Both the position numbers and the translations under genes were made by a program. 64,000 nucleotides of DNA from Dermatemys mawii (taxonomy: Eukaryota > Chordata > Testudines > Dermatemydidae), in NCBI GenBank assembly GCA_007922305.1, contig ML677333.1, positions 14,506,547 through 14,570,546 of the forward strand. The letters are read 5' to 3'. The notes beneath the pieces were generated by a model. The model had not been told where the DNA came from and did not search any database. It saw nothing but the letters and a program-made list of their open reading frames with translations. How positions within the stretch are numbered: position 1 is the stretch's first letter; each line of letters begins with the position of its first letter. Positions 45,661 through 57,859 of the stretch are shown here, piece by piece.

Positions 45661-45699
45661 ACAGTTATGGTCCTATCTACTGCCATACAGGGAAGTATT

Positions 45700-46570
45700 G
45701 TTTCTATACCAAAACCTTTCTGTAGAGAGGTTAGCTGGGGCTTGTCTCACCCTGGGGCACCGTCCCCGCCCACTCCTCACTAAGCTTGGAAGGAGGTCTA
45801 GCAGGGAATTAGTCCAGCCACAGAAGTCTTTGTCTGCAGCCATTGTGAGGGCAGAAATAAACACAGTTAGTCGTAAGCCCAGGCCCTAGGTCAAGGTGAG
45901 GCAATAGTAAGTCAGGTGCTCACGTCCTCAGGCAGGGGCTGAGCAATAACAGTATATACACAGTGAGCCCAGGTTCTAAGTCCAAAGGCCTGGGAAAAGG
46001 GGAGACTGCCACCTTCGCGTTGCGTGGGAGCGGGACACAGGCCCTCCCACTCCACTGCATCCCAGCCCGAGGCTCTAGCAACGGCAGAAGACCCGCTGCT
46101 GTGTCAGTGGAATCCTGGCCGCAACACACTGACATGGATTCTGGCAGTGGCATAGCCAGACTTGGGTCAACTGCCCCCGGGCTACTTTCAGACTCTGTCT
46201 CTTGAGGTACCTGGTTCAGGGTGGTGTCCTGACTCCTGAGGAGGGTCCAGCACCCTGGGTTCCTTGGGATAGCTGGTGCAGGGCAGGCCCAGCAACTCCT
46301 CTGGGTAGCTGGCCTGGAGTAGGCCCGGCCAGCCCTTGGGTCTGCCCCAGGTTGCTGAGGTTTCCCACTGGGAGGTAGGCTGGAGGTGTCCGGCCTTGCC
46401 GGTGGCTGCCCACCGAGTGAGCTTGGCCTGGGATTGGGCCTTTATACTTCCTGTGCCACACCTGACCCTCTCATGGGGGTAGGCTCAGTGCTTCCTGACT
46501 CTGCCCACTCTGGTGTCTGGAGAGGCTTGTCTCTCTGGGGCACTGGAGACCTTCACCGCCTCACTACACC
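45700..46570 (-). mobile_element. GC-rich retroelement-like stretch, class uncertain
   Basis: The text GGGCCTTTATACTTCCTGTGCC and repeated GGCCTGGAGTAGGCCCGGCC-like segments look like an antisense LTR or leader of a dispersed element. Frames here have no recognisable products. Confidence 0.3.
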
Positions 46571-46738
46571 TTCCTACATTGAAGACTGTATCTAGACTAC
46601 AACAATGCAGCTAGGTTGGCATAGTCCCCTTAGCGTAGGCATACCTTCTCTTCAGTGAGTTTTAATTAACCTGAAACAAGAGCTTTGAATTGTGCTATAA
46701 TCACAAGATTAAGTATAAATCAACCTCATCAGCTAATT

Positions 46739-47590
46739 CAGGGGTGGGCAAACTACGGCCCGTGGGCCACATTTGGCCCGTGAGACCGTCTTGTGTGGCC
46801 TCCAGCCGGGGAGGCTGCCCCCGGCCTTCCTCCGCCTTCCCCCCTTCCCTGGAGCCATCATGCTCGCAACACTCTGAGGGGCAGGGCTGTGCACTCCCCG
46901 TTCTCTCCCGGAGCCATCTTGCCATGCTGGCAGAGCTCTGGGGGACAGGGCTACGTGCTCCCGTGGGGCAGCATGTTTGGCTTCGCATGGAGTCAGACAC
47001 GCTTCCCACTCCCCCAGAGCCACGCCGCCACCTGCACAGCACTTGGGGGTGGGGAGAACTGCGCGGTCCCGTGGGGCAGCATATCTGGCTCTGCGCAGAG
47101 GCAAACATGCTACTAGGGGCCTCATGGTAAGGGGGACGGGGATGGGGTTTCGATAAGGAGCAGGGGCAGTCAGAGGACAGGGAGCAGGGTAGGTTGGCTA
47201 GGGGGTGGGATCCCGGGGCGGTGGTTAGGGGTGAGGAGGTGTCTGGAGGGGACAGTCAGGGAGCAGGGGAGTTGGATGGGGTGTGGGAGTCCTGGAGGTC
47301 TGGCAGGGGGTGGGGGGGCTGGATAGGGGTTGGGCAGTCAGGGGGCAGGGAGCAAGGGGAGGTTCAGTGGATAGGAGTCCTAGGGGGGCAGTTAGGGTGG
47401 GGGGGGGTCTCTGGAGGGGGCAGTCAGGGGACAAGGAGCGGGGGGGTTGGATGGGTTGGGAGTTCTGAGGGACAGCCAGGGGGCAGGAAGTGGGAAGGCA
47501 AAGGATAGGGGGTGGGACCAGGCTGTTTGGGGAGGCACAGCCTTCCCTATCTGGTCCTCCATACAATTTTGAACCCCGATGTGGCTACTT
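46739..47590 (-). mobile_element. GC-rich hAT element, copy 3, opposite orientation, one end missing
   Basis: It begins with the terminus CAGGGGTGGGCAAACTACGG. The G-rich interior (47140-47500) is the complement of the C-rich array in copies 1 and 2 (units like GGGGGCAGTCAGGGGACAAGG). It ends near TTGAACCCCGATGTGGC, short of the other terminus. The open frames 46690-47566 are not genes. Confidence 0.8.
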
Positions 47591-50500
47591 CCCCAATCAG
47601 CCTAGCTCTTACTTTCAGCCCCAGCCCTCTTTCAGGCTTTTGATTCTTTCAGGGCTGGAGCTGGTAACTACCCTGCTACTACAGGACACTGCTTTGAGAT
47701 GGAATTGAATTGCCACAAGCGCCACTACCAGTTGTGGGCCTTAAACTCTTGCTGACTCTTAAATAGCTTTTTTTTTTCCCCCATAGTTTTCTCAATGGAA
47801 GAGTAAATTTGGATGCAATGTTGTGGGAGGCATGCCACAATTCATCATTTTATTGCAGAGATGGAATGGACTTAAATATATCTTTAAATTAAAGGTTTTA
47901 TCCCGCTAAGAGGTTTGTTATGTGATTAGGACTATCGGATCAGACCATACTTATTGGTAGTTTCATGACCTCTGGATTTAAGTGGAGGAGAAGAGCATAA
48001 CAGGCACTTTAAAGTGGCAGCACGCTACTTATTTACTCAGGTTGAGATTCAGATCTGTTAAAACGATTTTTTGAGAAGAAGTCCCTCAGCAGGGATCCAG
48101 TTCTGGAAGTGCTAAGTACTTTCAATTCTTATTGACCTCAGTGGCAGCTAAGAGCCCTCATCATAAACCAAAACAATCCTTAAAACTTTTCAGGATTACA
48201 CCACTATATAGCACAGAAGAGCGATTGGACAGGAGGTGGGATGCATCTCTCTTCAAACTGGCTTTCTTTGAGAGTACAGAACCTGCAAGGCCTATGGCAG
48301 CAGGACCAATATTGCTCCAAATAGAAAAGAGGATATTAATTTTCTATCAGATAGTACATTTTAGGGTTCAGAGATATTAATAAAAAACATCATCCACAGA
48401 GTAACCCTACTGATTTCAAATGAGTTACATTTGGGAAGAGTTTTGCCTTGCCTAACCATGGTTCACCACTGTTACTGTCTCGGTGTGCATTAAACACTGG
48501 CTGAAACATAATTTTCCTCACTACATTCTGTATTCAAATTGGCTTCAGATCAGATAAGTTCCTTGTTTTCTTCTTTTTACCATTCCTTTAGATCACTTAT
48601 TATTATGTAGCTGCTGGCTTGCAGCACTTGGAATTTAAAGGGATGTTTTCATCATTTACGACTAAAATATGTGTAATCATTTGAAATATTGCAGGCTATT
48701 GATGGTTTTATTTTAATATGTGCAGCACAAGAAGTGCCGTTAACTAACACAGAAAGCTTTCTTTATTGTTCCTTTAAACAGAACTGTTTAATTCTGAATT
48801 CCATGGTAGATTCAGAAATGGAAAGAGTGACTGAACTTGGACAATAAACCAAAAGATGGACATGGCTAATGCTACTGCTGGGATGCACTTAAAGCCAAAG
48901 CTCATGGGAAAGCAGAGTGGTTGCACAAATACAATCTTCAAGTCATCAATTAATTATAATTGGAAACCCTTTTTACCAAACTCTTTATATTGATGAATGC
49001 ATAAAAATTCTTAAGATGTCAGTGATGGTGATGCACTACCAGACATTTCCCTTATCAGGGATTCAGCTCCTGTATGGGAGAGCAGGTTTATCCAAACTTC
49101 GTAAAAAAAAAATCTTGAAAGCATTACATTTGGTGCCCCTTTGCTAACATAATGTTCTGTGGTGGAAAATACTTATACAAATGTAGAAAAAAACACATTT
49201 CAAAGAAAATCTGAAGATTTTATTAATTTTATTTCATTAAGAGTTCCTGAAATAAAACAAAAGCTAAAGCGCCCCAGGAAACAACTAACTATTTTTGGTG
49301 AGATTCCTACATACAAATTGCATAGAAAAATAATTGGCAATTCTAATTGTCCTTGTAATGACTAAGGCCCCAAAATTATGAATTGTTACTATTTAAGAAT
49401 TGTCCCGGTATCAAGCACTTCTAGAAAAGATATGGGACAGAAAGCAGAGAGAATAAAAAACTCAAAATCTAGCAACAAGCTTTCGTCAGGCTTTCCAAAC
49501 TGTCTGAGGAAACTCATAGTTTCTGAAGCCTTTCACAAGAGTGCAGCAGAAGAAACTTCCCTTTTTCTCTGCATGTGAATAAATGAATGGAAATGTAGGT
49601 TTCAAATATTAAGATCCCATATTATGTTGCCATATATAGTGGTGGGAAAAATAGGGAACCACATTGTATCAACCACTGTGATTAAATAAAGTTGTATGTA
49701 TAAAAGGGAAGTCGATTATAAGTTATACAGAATTGGGCAAAATATTATAAACTTTAATGACAGATTTTACCTAATGGGCAATCCTTAGGGAAAGAAGGGG
49801 GTTGCGTTCATATTGATTTATTTTAGCTTAGTGATAAAGTTCAGAAATGATGCTAATGTTTGCAATGAAGCATGCTTATGTTATCAAGTTAGTGAAATAC
49901 ATCTGTGCTGAAAGAGGCAATAAATAAAAGGGATTTAAAGCAAATAGTATGTTATAGGGACACTTGATCCAAGAGTACAATAATCAGAAATTCAACTGTT
50001 TGATCAAGAAGGTGTAGACTCAGCTCAGCCATACATACAAAGGCCCCACCTTTGTTGCTGAAACAAGGAGGAAGATTTATACTGCTATTCCAACCTGCTG
50101 AAGACCAACAGTTTTTGAAGTGACTTTGCACTGCACTGTATAATGGACTGTTATAACAAGTTTAAAGAACATGGAGGGACTTTGTATAAACTATATGAAT
50201 TTTAAAGGGGACATTTCAGCAACTACTAATGTGTTGATGGAGAAACAGCAACTTGAGCAAGCATAGTATACAAAGTTGGCCAAAGGATTCACCACACTGG
50301 GGCTCATGGAAACCATTTGAGAAGGTAAGTTACTAACTAGACCAAACCAGCTAGAGTTCAGTGTATATCCCAAGATGGCTGTACCAACAGATAGACCTAA
50401 ATTGTCTTACATAAGCTGATATGACACATATTTTGTACGGAGACTGGAAAATTCCAGCCTTCATTGTAAGAACTCAAAGGTGATGCCTTATTCCCTTAGT

Positions 50501-51119
50501 GAATAGTGAGAGCAGATGACTCTCATTTTGGTTGGACGTTAAATCTTTAGCATGGGTTGCCATCGGATTGCTCCATGACATTAGCTTCAAGAAGAGGAAC
50601 CAAGTTGGCCCAACCAGCAGAAACGACTTGTTTCCTTCAGCATATTGCTTCCCGAAAGTTGAAGACACATAGAAGGGAGAAGACTGAGGTCCTGGGCTGG
50701 CCATCTAGGAGCCCTTCTGGTAACATCAAGCACCTATTTTGGATAGACACCTCTAATGTCTTTTTCTATTTTCCAGCAATTTGGGTTGCCCACTAGCACA
50801 AAAAGAAGTGTCTAAAGTTGTGTCCATCTATTGCTCCACCTGTTTTTGCATTGCCAACTCCTGCTCTGAATAATTGAGCTGAAAGCTGATGGCTGAGCAA
50901 AGATCTGGTGATAACTCAACTAAGGGTGATGACCCAAATAAGACAATTGACTACTTGAAACTGGTGCCTGAGTAGTAAGGAAGTATTCATGCTTGTGTAT
51001 GTGTTTTAAAGATTGTCATTGAGTTATTGTGTGTCCCTGATTTGTAACAGGTTCCAATCAAGATTGTTGTAAAGTAGCTTTGAAGCTGAATAAGTTACTA
51101 TTGTTAACTAAGATTGCTG
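47591..51119. other. Intergenic DNA, nothing recognised
   Basis: About 3.5 kb of AT-rich sequence without a supported gene or repeat. Short frames (48132-48380, 48917-49578) show no domains. Confidence 0.45.
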
Positions 51120-51368
51120 AACACTGTTCATACATCTACCATAGCTAATGGTTTCATACTGCCTTTCAATTTCTAGGTGTCTTCTCTTCTGTAGACTAAA
51201 CAACTCCAGTTCTCTCAGCCTCTCCTCATAAGTCATGTGCTCCAGGCCCCTAATCATTTTTGTTGCCCTCCTCTGGACTCTTTCCAATTTTTCCACATCC
51301 TTCTTGTAGTGTGGGGCCCGAAACTGGATACAGTACTCCAGATGAGGCCTCACCAATGTGAAATATCT
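51120..51368 (-). mobile_element. CR1 fragment, antisense (C-terminal ORF2 and 3' region)
   Basis: On the minus strand it reads [28 protein letters not shown] and [17 protein letters not shown], the conserved C-terminus of CR1 ORF2. It meets a sense CR1 fragment head to head at a perfect hairpin. Confidence 0.85.
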
Positions 51369-51387
51369 TTGGTGAGGCCTCATCTGG
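51338..51387. repeat. Perfect 19-bp hairpin at the CR1-CR1 junction
   Basis: Arms 51338-51356 and 51369-51387 are exact reverse complements (CCAGATGAGGCCTCACCAA), with a 12-nt loop. Both arms derive from the same CR1 position in opposite orientations. Confidence 0.95.
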
Positions 51388-51850
51388 AAATATTGGAATA
51401 TTAGAGAAATTCCAGAAGACTATTTTGATCTTCAAAAAATGCATGTGGGATGACCTCGGTAACTATAGGTTGGTTAACCTGACATCAGTCCTAAGCAAAA
51501 TAATGGAAAATCTGATACACAATTCAACTCATAAAGAAGTAAAGGACTGGAATATAATTAATGCCTGTCAACAAGGCTTTATGGAAAATAGATCTTGTTA
51601 AACAAATCTTATTTCATTCTTTGAGACTACAGGTTTGGTTGACGAAGGTAAACGTAATAGACTTTTGTTAGTCATTTGTCTTAGTATCACACAACATTCT
51701 GGTTTTAAAAAAATCAGTACTGGAATTTATGTTTTAGTGAAACACAGATTATTGGGCTCAATACAGGGACAACTGAGTAAAATTCTAAAGTCTGTGATAT
51801 ATAGACTAGATGAATGGTCCTTTCTGGTCTTAAACTTTATGAATATTGTA
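51369..51850 (+). mobile_element. CR1 fragment, sense (reverse transcriptase part and 3' end)
   Basis: It contains TTCCAGAAGACTATTTTGATC, TTAACCTGACATCAGTCC and AATGCCTGTCAACAAGGCTT (CR1 reverse transcriptase), then a deletion to the 3' end (GACTAGATGAATGGTCCTTT). The first 19 bp belong to a different CR1 part and mirror the antisense fragment. Confidence 0.75.
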
Positions 51851-53199
51851 ATAAGCCATCAGATGGCACCTAAATATGAGCAGCCAAGTCCTAGAGGATC
51901 AATGGCCAAAAAAGGCAAGAAGCTAAAGGATTTCAGGACAGTTGGGAGGAGCCAGGGAAGGCATGAGTGCCACCTTGGCAGATGTGTGTGTGTGGGTGGG
52001 TGGGGGGGTTTCCTCAGTGGAAGGAAAAAGGACTATGTTGCTCTGGATGTGGGGCTACCTGAGCCTGGGGAACAGAACTGGGACGGACATTGCTGGAATG
52101 GGGCTAGTGGTGAACACTTTGGATTCAGACTCATGTGTATCCCAAAGGAAGGTGAAGGCCAAGAAGCAGTGTACCTCACTAGGCTAGAAGTCTATACTGA
52201 GCATCTACCTCATCATGCTTGAGCATCCCCATTCTCTTTGCACCACTAGTGGGTAAAAGGCTTCCGGTAGTGAGGAAGGGTTTGGGCCACCTCCAGAGGT
52301 GGGGAAAGGGATTGTGCTCTTGTTTCATTGTTCTTGAATTCTTTTAAGATTCCTTAAGGCCTTACGGCCTGTTGACTGGTACCATTACCTTGCCTAGTTA
52401 TATAAATGGTCTCAGAACTCCTCTGTGTGCAATTGGGTCTGTGCATCAGGGGTTTCCGGATCCATGTAAGCAAAGGGCGTCTATGGCAGATCTGAAGAAA
52501 AATAGCTGCAGGCTATTAACATTAAAACATCTACCAGCATCTGTGGCCAGGAAGAGGTGATGGTGGTGGTGGGACGTTGGTACAATATCTTTACAATGTG
52601 TTTATCACTTTGTTTACTGCAGGATGAATGGAAATTAGGCCCCTTACCACACTCATTAGTAACACTGATTTTCTTTGAATCACAATACAATCAGACATTA
52701 TGCTGTTGTATAGGAGGTGTTTTGCTTTATACTTCCAGTGACATTGATCACAGAAGTAGCAGCATCTTCCCCACTAATTTAATTGTTAAATAATCTAGAA
52801 AGTAGGTGGAAATGGCAAACACTGAAGTGGGTGTGACCATTATTTCCTCCTTTGTTATTTTACATTTGAAAGGTTTATTCCTGCCTCAGGCAGCTGGCTA
52901 AGAAGAGCTGTAGCTGCAGGAGCTATTGCACACACAAATCTTACCCACCTTTGTTTGCTTACAGTTTATAAATATGTTAGAAATAAAGAGTTACCTTCAC
53001 AAAGACCTTTTAATAAGAGTTAATTTGGATTTTGAATAGGAAAAATGCATGGGGAGTGACTGTAACAAACTTCCACACTTGAATCCAACTTCATTTAATC
53101 TAGAGAGTTTCATGTGTACATAGCATGGAGCACTAAAGTTCTACAATTCCTTGCTTGGCTCCAAATTTAAACCCATAAAGTTTACCCTGAATTCTTCAG
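51851..53199. other. Intergenic DNA, no supported gene
   Basis: The frame 51635-52222 begins in CR1 sequence and continues into unrelated DNA, so it is not a gene. Nothing else was recognised. Confidence 0.45.
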
Positions 53200-54110
53200 G
53201 GGAAGTGGCATGCTGAGGGTTTGTCCCTCTTAGTCTCTGGATTCCTCCTTCACAAGGTGAATCTGGATCTTGGGAGATCCACAGGAGGCAAAAGATATTA
53301 ATGCTGTCATAAGTATGAAGTAGCCTAGAATTAGTGTTTACCTGTAAGGGGTTAAGCTAAAGGTAACCTGAGAGGTGGACAACTGACCAATGAGAAATTC
53401 CTCAGGAGAGAAAGGATTTTGAGTTTCAGTTTCTCTCTGGGGCTCTCTCTGTTCAACTCGGCTATGGGATGAACCACACCTATTTCTTTTACTATAAGCT
53501 TCTATCCAGTAACAAGTAAGGTAGTCAAATAGCAAGTTTAATCTGTGTTTTTTTATCACTTGGAGGGTTCTCAGTGGTGAGTGTTGTCTGGGTGCTTCTT
53601 GATATTGTAAGATTCAGCAGAGATATCAACAGTGGGAGAAAGTTGCCTCGGGGGAGAGGTTTGGTTTCTTAATTCTTTTGTTGATTATGGTAGATGCTGT
53701 TCTATTGATGGTTATAAGGGATTTATTCCTTTCTTTTTTTTTCTTTTATTACAATCTTTCTTTTAAGAATCTGATGGCTTGTTTTCCATGGTGTAAAATC
53801 CTGGTTTTGGATCGGGCACGTCTTGCAAGATCAGGCGAGGTTTTTCTCTCAAGCTTCCCAGGGAGGGAATAAGTTTGGGGGTTTTGTGGAAAGAGGAAGA
53901 GGGGCTTCAAGTGGCCTATGTCCAATAGTTTTTTGAGACATTCTCAGTTGATGGTGGCAGAATACCAGGTCCAGACACAGGAGAAGTTTGTGTTCTGCGG
54001 AAAAACATTTTAACCCAAGCTGGTAAAATAAGGTTGGGGGGTTATTTCTTTTTTAATGCGGGTCCCCACATCTGTACCCTAGAGTTCAGAGTGGGTAGGC
54101 AATCCTGACA
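53200..54110. mobile_element. Degenerate LTR/endogenous-retrovirus-like repeat
   Basis: The segments GTAAGGGGTTAAGCTAAAGGTAACCTG, GACCAATGAG, and the right end AATGCGGGTCCCCACATCTGTACCCTAGAGTTCAGAGTGGG match a common turtle LTR-type dispersed repeat as I remember it. No gag, pol or env frame remains. Ends and class are uncertain. Confidence 0.45.
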
Positions 54111-54508
54111 AATGCCAATTGTGTCTGTTCTGCCAACTGTCTCTACAGGTTCCTGTCTTCTCTGTAGAACTGATGCATCTAAGATCTCCCATCATTGCTG
54201 CCCCATTACTCCCCTGTTAAGTGGGACTTTACATAGTGTGAACAAGCCCCTATTCATCTCCCATGAAGAGGGATTTTACAGTGTAAATATCTCCTTTCCA
54301 TTCATGATCACACAGACCTGCTCCATCAATGACAAATAACATCCCTGTGACAACTAGAGTGATTGCTTACATGAAAAAGTAATATTAGGAACCCATTATG
54401 TATTTTCATTTTCTTCTTTTAATGCAATTTGTTGCTGGAAACAAGGAGGAAAGCACCATCATGCAGCTTTCTGTAGCTCAGCAGCATATTCTCCATTGAT
54501 GACAGATT
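54111..54508. other. Intergenic DNA, nothing recognised
   Basis: No supported feature. Confidence 0.4.
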
Positions 54509-54768
54509 GGAATCATAGAATCATAGAACATCAGGGTTGGAAGGGACCTCAGGAGGTCATCTAGTCCAACCCCCTGCTCAAAGCAGGACTAATCCCAACG
54601 AAATCATTCCAGCCAGGGATTTGTCAAGTCTGACCTTAAAAACCTCTAAGGAAGGAGATTCAACAACCTCCCTAGGTAACCCATTCCAGTGCTTCACCAC
54701 CCGCCTAGTGAAATAATGTTTCCTAATACCCAACCTAAAACTCCCCCGCTGCAACTTGAGACATATCT
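54509..54768 (-). mobile_element. CR1 3' end, antisense
   Basis: It begins with the CR1 tail repeat (AATCATAGAATCATAGAA), then CATCAGGGTTGGAAGGGACC and GTCATCTAGTCCAACCCCC, through CCAGTGCTTCACCACC to CCGCTGCAACTTGAG. This is a typical 5'-truncated CR1 copy. Confidence 0.92.
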
Positions 54769-55499
54769 CAAGCTATCACTGGCCTAACCAATCTATCCTG
54801 CATTCAGTACCATGGTATCTATGAACTTAAAAAAAATTACGTAAGGTCAAGTATGCTAAACACTTTTGATGGCTGGGACTCTCTCTATTCTCTCACTATC
54901 TTCTGTTCACTTAATTACTTTCTCTGGGAAGCAATTATTATGGTAAAGCTATGGCGAAAAGATGAGTCTTACATTTTTGACCTGAAGATAATGAGATTTA
55001 CAGTTGTTCCCTGTTAAGAAAAGACATTCTATACCAGTGGCCCAGCCACCAAGAGATATCTGTCCCCTGGTCCTTCAAATTTTATCTTGGTTATTGAGAT
55101 CTTCCAGACCCTGCCCACTGAGAGCAAAACCTTGAATACAGTCTAGTATTTGATGGGGAGCCTGAGATTGTCAGATATAGAACAGAAATAACTTAAACTT
55201 TGTGATACCAATATTTCTTTATTTCTAAACAGCATCTGAACACTTTTCTGACCAAACTGAGTCCCTTTCTAGAACTTTTTAGAAATCTAGGCGTTAAGAG
55301 GATCTGGAGTTAAGAACTTTTTAAAAATATGGCCAAGTTTTACCGTTCCTCAACTAACCCTTAGAACAATAAGGACAATTGCATTGAAGAGTCTGATCAG
55401 ACACTGGGGTGTGATGGGATCATTGGTGTGTAGCTCTGCGCTCTATTTTTACATATACTACATGTATATTAATCAAAGCAAACTTAATTACTAGAATTT
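54769..55499. other. Intergenic DNA, nothing recognised
   Basis: No supported feature. Confidence 0.4.
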
Positions 55500-55814
55500 A
55501 CTGTTAATCATATTGTATATCTTAACAGGTGGCCTTGGCCTTTAAAGAATAAGGAGTCTTGGGGTCAGCCAACCCTTTTCCAAGGACATGGTCAGTTTAA
55601 GGAAGACACCTTATAGGAGCAGCAGACATACTGATGAATGAAGGCCAGGTGGTGATCAGCGAAAAGTATAAAAACCCAGGTGTTAGCTGACTTTGAGGGA
55701 CAGACAAGGCTCTATGGAGCAGGACTGTTATGAACCACTGCACAGCCCCAGAAAGAAAGGCTGTGGACTTCCTTAGCTAGGGGGAAGGGTTTGGGCCTGA
55801 GGAGTCAAAGGAAA
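55500..55814 (+). mobile_element. LTR-like fragment (left part)
   Basis: The text AGAATAAGGAGTCTTGGGGTC, AAAGTATAAAAACCCAGGTG (TATA-like) and GGAAGGGTTTGGGCCTGAGG resembles a retroelement LTR. A plausible right part lies at 57860-58005 (GGATCCTGGGAAAGGGAATC, GGCACCCTGTCACA), which would make the DNA between an insertion. Confidence 0.35.
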
Positions 55815-56160
55815 AAGACAGTTATTTACCTGTATCGTAACTGTTGTTCTTTGAGATGTGGGTGCATATGTGTATTCACTCAGATGGGCATGTGCCCAGT
55901 ACACCAAAGACTTTGGTGCACTTGGCACATGCCCATTTGAGTTAATACCTCAGTACCATTTCGGGAGGCACTTCTGCCTCTGGCCCTCTTATTCCCTCCC
56001 ATGGCTACATAAGGGTGGAACCATCCTGGTCCTCCCTCATTTCTTTGCACCAGAATCCAAGTCTAGAGCCTCAGATGCAGAGGGGACAGAGGGTGGGTTG
56101 TGGAATACATGTCTGCACCCACATCTTGAAGAACAACAGTTACAATACAGGTAACCTCCT
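55815..56160. mobile_element. Inverted-repeat interspersed element (TTGTTCTTTGAGATGTG family)
   Basis: The left end TTACCTGTATCGTAACTGTTGTTCTTTGAGATGTG mirrors the right end CACATCTTGAAGAACAACAGTTACAATACAGGTAA, about 35 bp each. This matches a very common turtle/crocodile repeat. The frame 55858-56154 fills it and is not a gene. Confidence 0.75.
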
Positions 56161-57502
56161 TTTCTTCTTTGAGCGGTGCAGAACTGTATTTTGCTCAGGT
56201 GTCTCACCAGCAGTATTCATAGGTGAGGTTTGAAGTCTACTTAAACAATGACTGCAAAAGGGCCTTCCCACATTTGGCATCCAACCTAGATGCTATTATA
56301 ATCACATAATGTTTGGCAAAGTATGTATGAGAGACCAGGTAGCAGTCCTACAAATGTTCAATATTGAAACATCACTGAGAAATGTGATGGATGTTGCATC
56401 TGTGTGGGCAAGAGGACGAAGAAAACCTAAGGCCCTGGGTATAAGGCACCTCAGATGATAGTGACCACACCGAAAAGTCAGTCACCAGTGCAAAGGGCAC
56501 CAATAGCACCGAAGATGAAGCCACCACAGATTAATCCTTTTGAATGAGTGGCAAGTCAGGAACAAACTGGCATAGCAAGTCTACTGTTGCCTGCTATATC
56601 AGCAGCGTGGAGACTGTCAATATTTACTGACCTCATTATTGTTGATACCAGATTCAATGGTCTCTCCAGGGGTGGTATGGATGGTATGGAGTCTATTTAA
56701 TCAGGCCTCAGTACCAGTAAGATGGTTGACAGCCTGGCTCTATCCTGTGTACCAAAATAATCATGGTTCCAGTCCACACATCTCCTAGATGGGGAGGACG
56801 AATCTGTTCGGACTCTGGAGCAGCCCTGGTCTGTCTTATGGATTCTTTTCCTCAAAGGAACAGAAGAAGGGGACCAATCCCTCTCTCTTTGGTGATCAAT
56901 GTGAGTCCAGATGTAGAGCTACAGTATGCATCGCTCAGGCAGGCTTCCGGATGATTGGCGGCAGTCCCTGGTGGTGATGAAGTGGGCCTCATGGCCTGGT
57001 CCACAAAGTGCTGCTTCAAATGCAAGTCCCATGATACCTGCAGTCTGTTCTTAAAAGACTTGCAAATAGATCACCTAACTTTAATGTCCCCTTCCTGAAG
57101 GCACAATACACACTGAGTGTGGGGGTCACTAATAGGTATAGCAACCCTGATGGACAATGTTTGAAATCCAGAGAAGTCATTACTACACTACACTAATAAC
57201 TACACTACACTAAACTAACCCTGAGATATTACTAAATTATTTTATAGAATGAACCTAAAAAATGCTGTGATAATGAACATGAGGTTAAGACCACACTGAG
57301 TGTTCCCACTCAAGCCACAAGTGGTAGGGAGGAAGTGCAGGAGGGGTAGAGGTTGGTGGAGTGCTGCACTTATATAGCCCTGAGAGGGGCTACCAGAGCC
57401 AGAGGCTGAGACTGTGGGTACTGCTAAGTGAAGTTCTCTGGCCTAGGTGTGCTGGGTATGCATACACCTGAGCAGAATACATCTCTGCAATCACTTGAAG
57501 AA
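56161..57502. other. Possibly repeat-derived DNA, unidentified
   Basis: No domain or terminus was recognised inside. At about 57445-57500 a degenerate copy of the TTCTTCAAGTGA...GCATACC terminus recurs in inverse orientation to 55840, so the whole 55.8-57.5 kb block may be one longer element. Confidence 0.35.
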
Positions 57503-57515
57503 CTATATTTATACA

Positions 57516-57844
57516 TAAGATGAGAAAGACTTGTGGCACCTTAGAGACTAACCAGTTTATTTCAGCATAAGCTTTCATGGGCTATAGCCCACTTCATCAG
57601 ATGCATAGAATGGAACAGAAGTAAGATGTATTTATATACACAGAAAGCAAAGAAAACAACTTTTTTTCCTTTTGCTTTCTGTGTATATAAATACATCTTA
57701 CTTCTGTTCCATTCTATGATTCCGATGAAGTGGGCTATAGTCCATGAAAGCTTATGCTGAAATAAACTGGTTAGTCTCTAAGGCACCACGAGTCTTCCTC
57801 GTTTTATTTACGGATACAGACTAACACGGCTGCTAATCTTAAAC
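57516..57844. mobile_element. ORF-less PLE fold-back element, 329 bp, with 13-bp target duplication
   Basis: Arms of about 130 bp (57522-57652 and about 57668-57803) are near-perfect inverse copies of PLE terminal sequence (CTTGTGGCACCTTAGAGACT, GCATAAGCTTTCATGGGCTA). A one-sided tail (57804-57844, GGATACAGACTAACACGGCTG) corresponds to the 36-bp tail of the PLE at 12321. CTATATTTATACA flanks both sides (57503-57515 and 57845-57857). There is no coding sequence between the arms. Confidence 0.9.
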
Positions 57845-57859
57845 CTATATTTATACAGA

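Noticed and set aside
46690..47566. Frames of 100-146 residues around 47 kb
   Set aside because: Inside the third GC-rich hAT copy, with the same artefact of G-rich tandem units.
51635..52222. 195-residue frame as a novel gene
   Set aside because: Its first third is CR1 sequence and the rest lacks any domain or conserved pattern. It uses a non-ATG-supported context and ordinary intergenic composition.
53200..54110. Endogenous retrovirus with coding content
   Set aside because: Only an LTR-like stretch is visible; no gag, pol or env reading frame is present.
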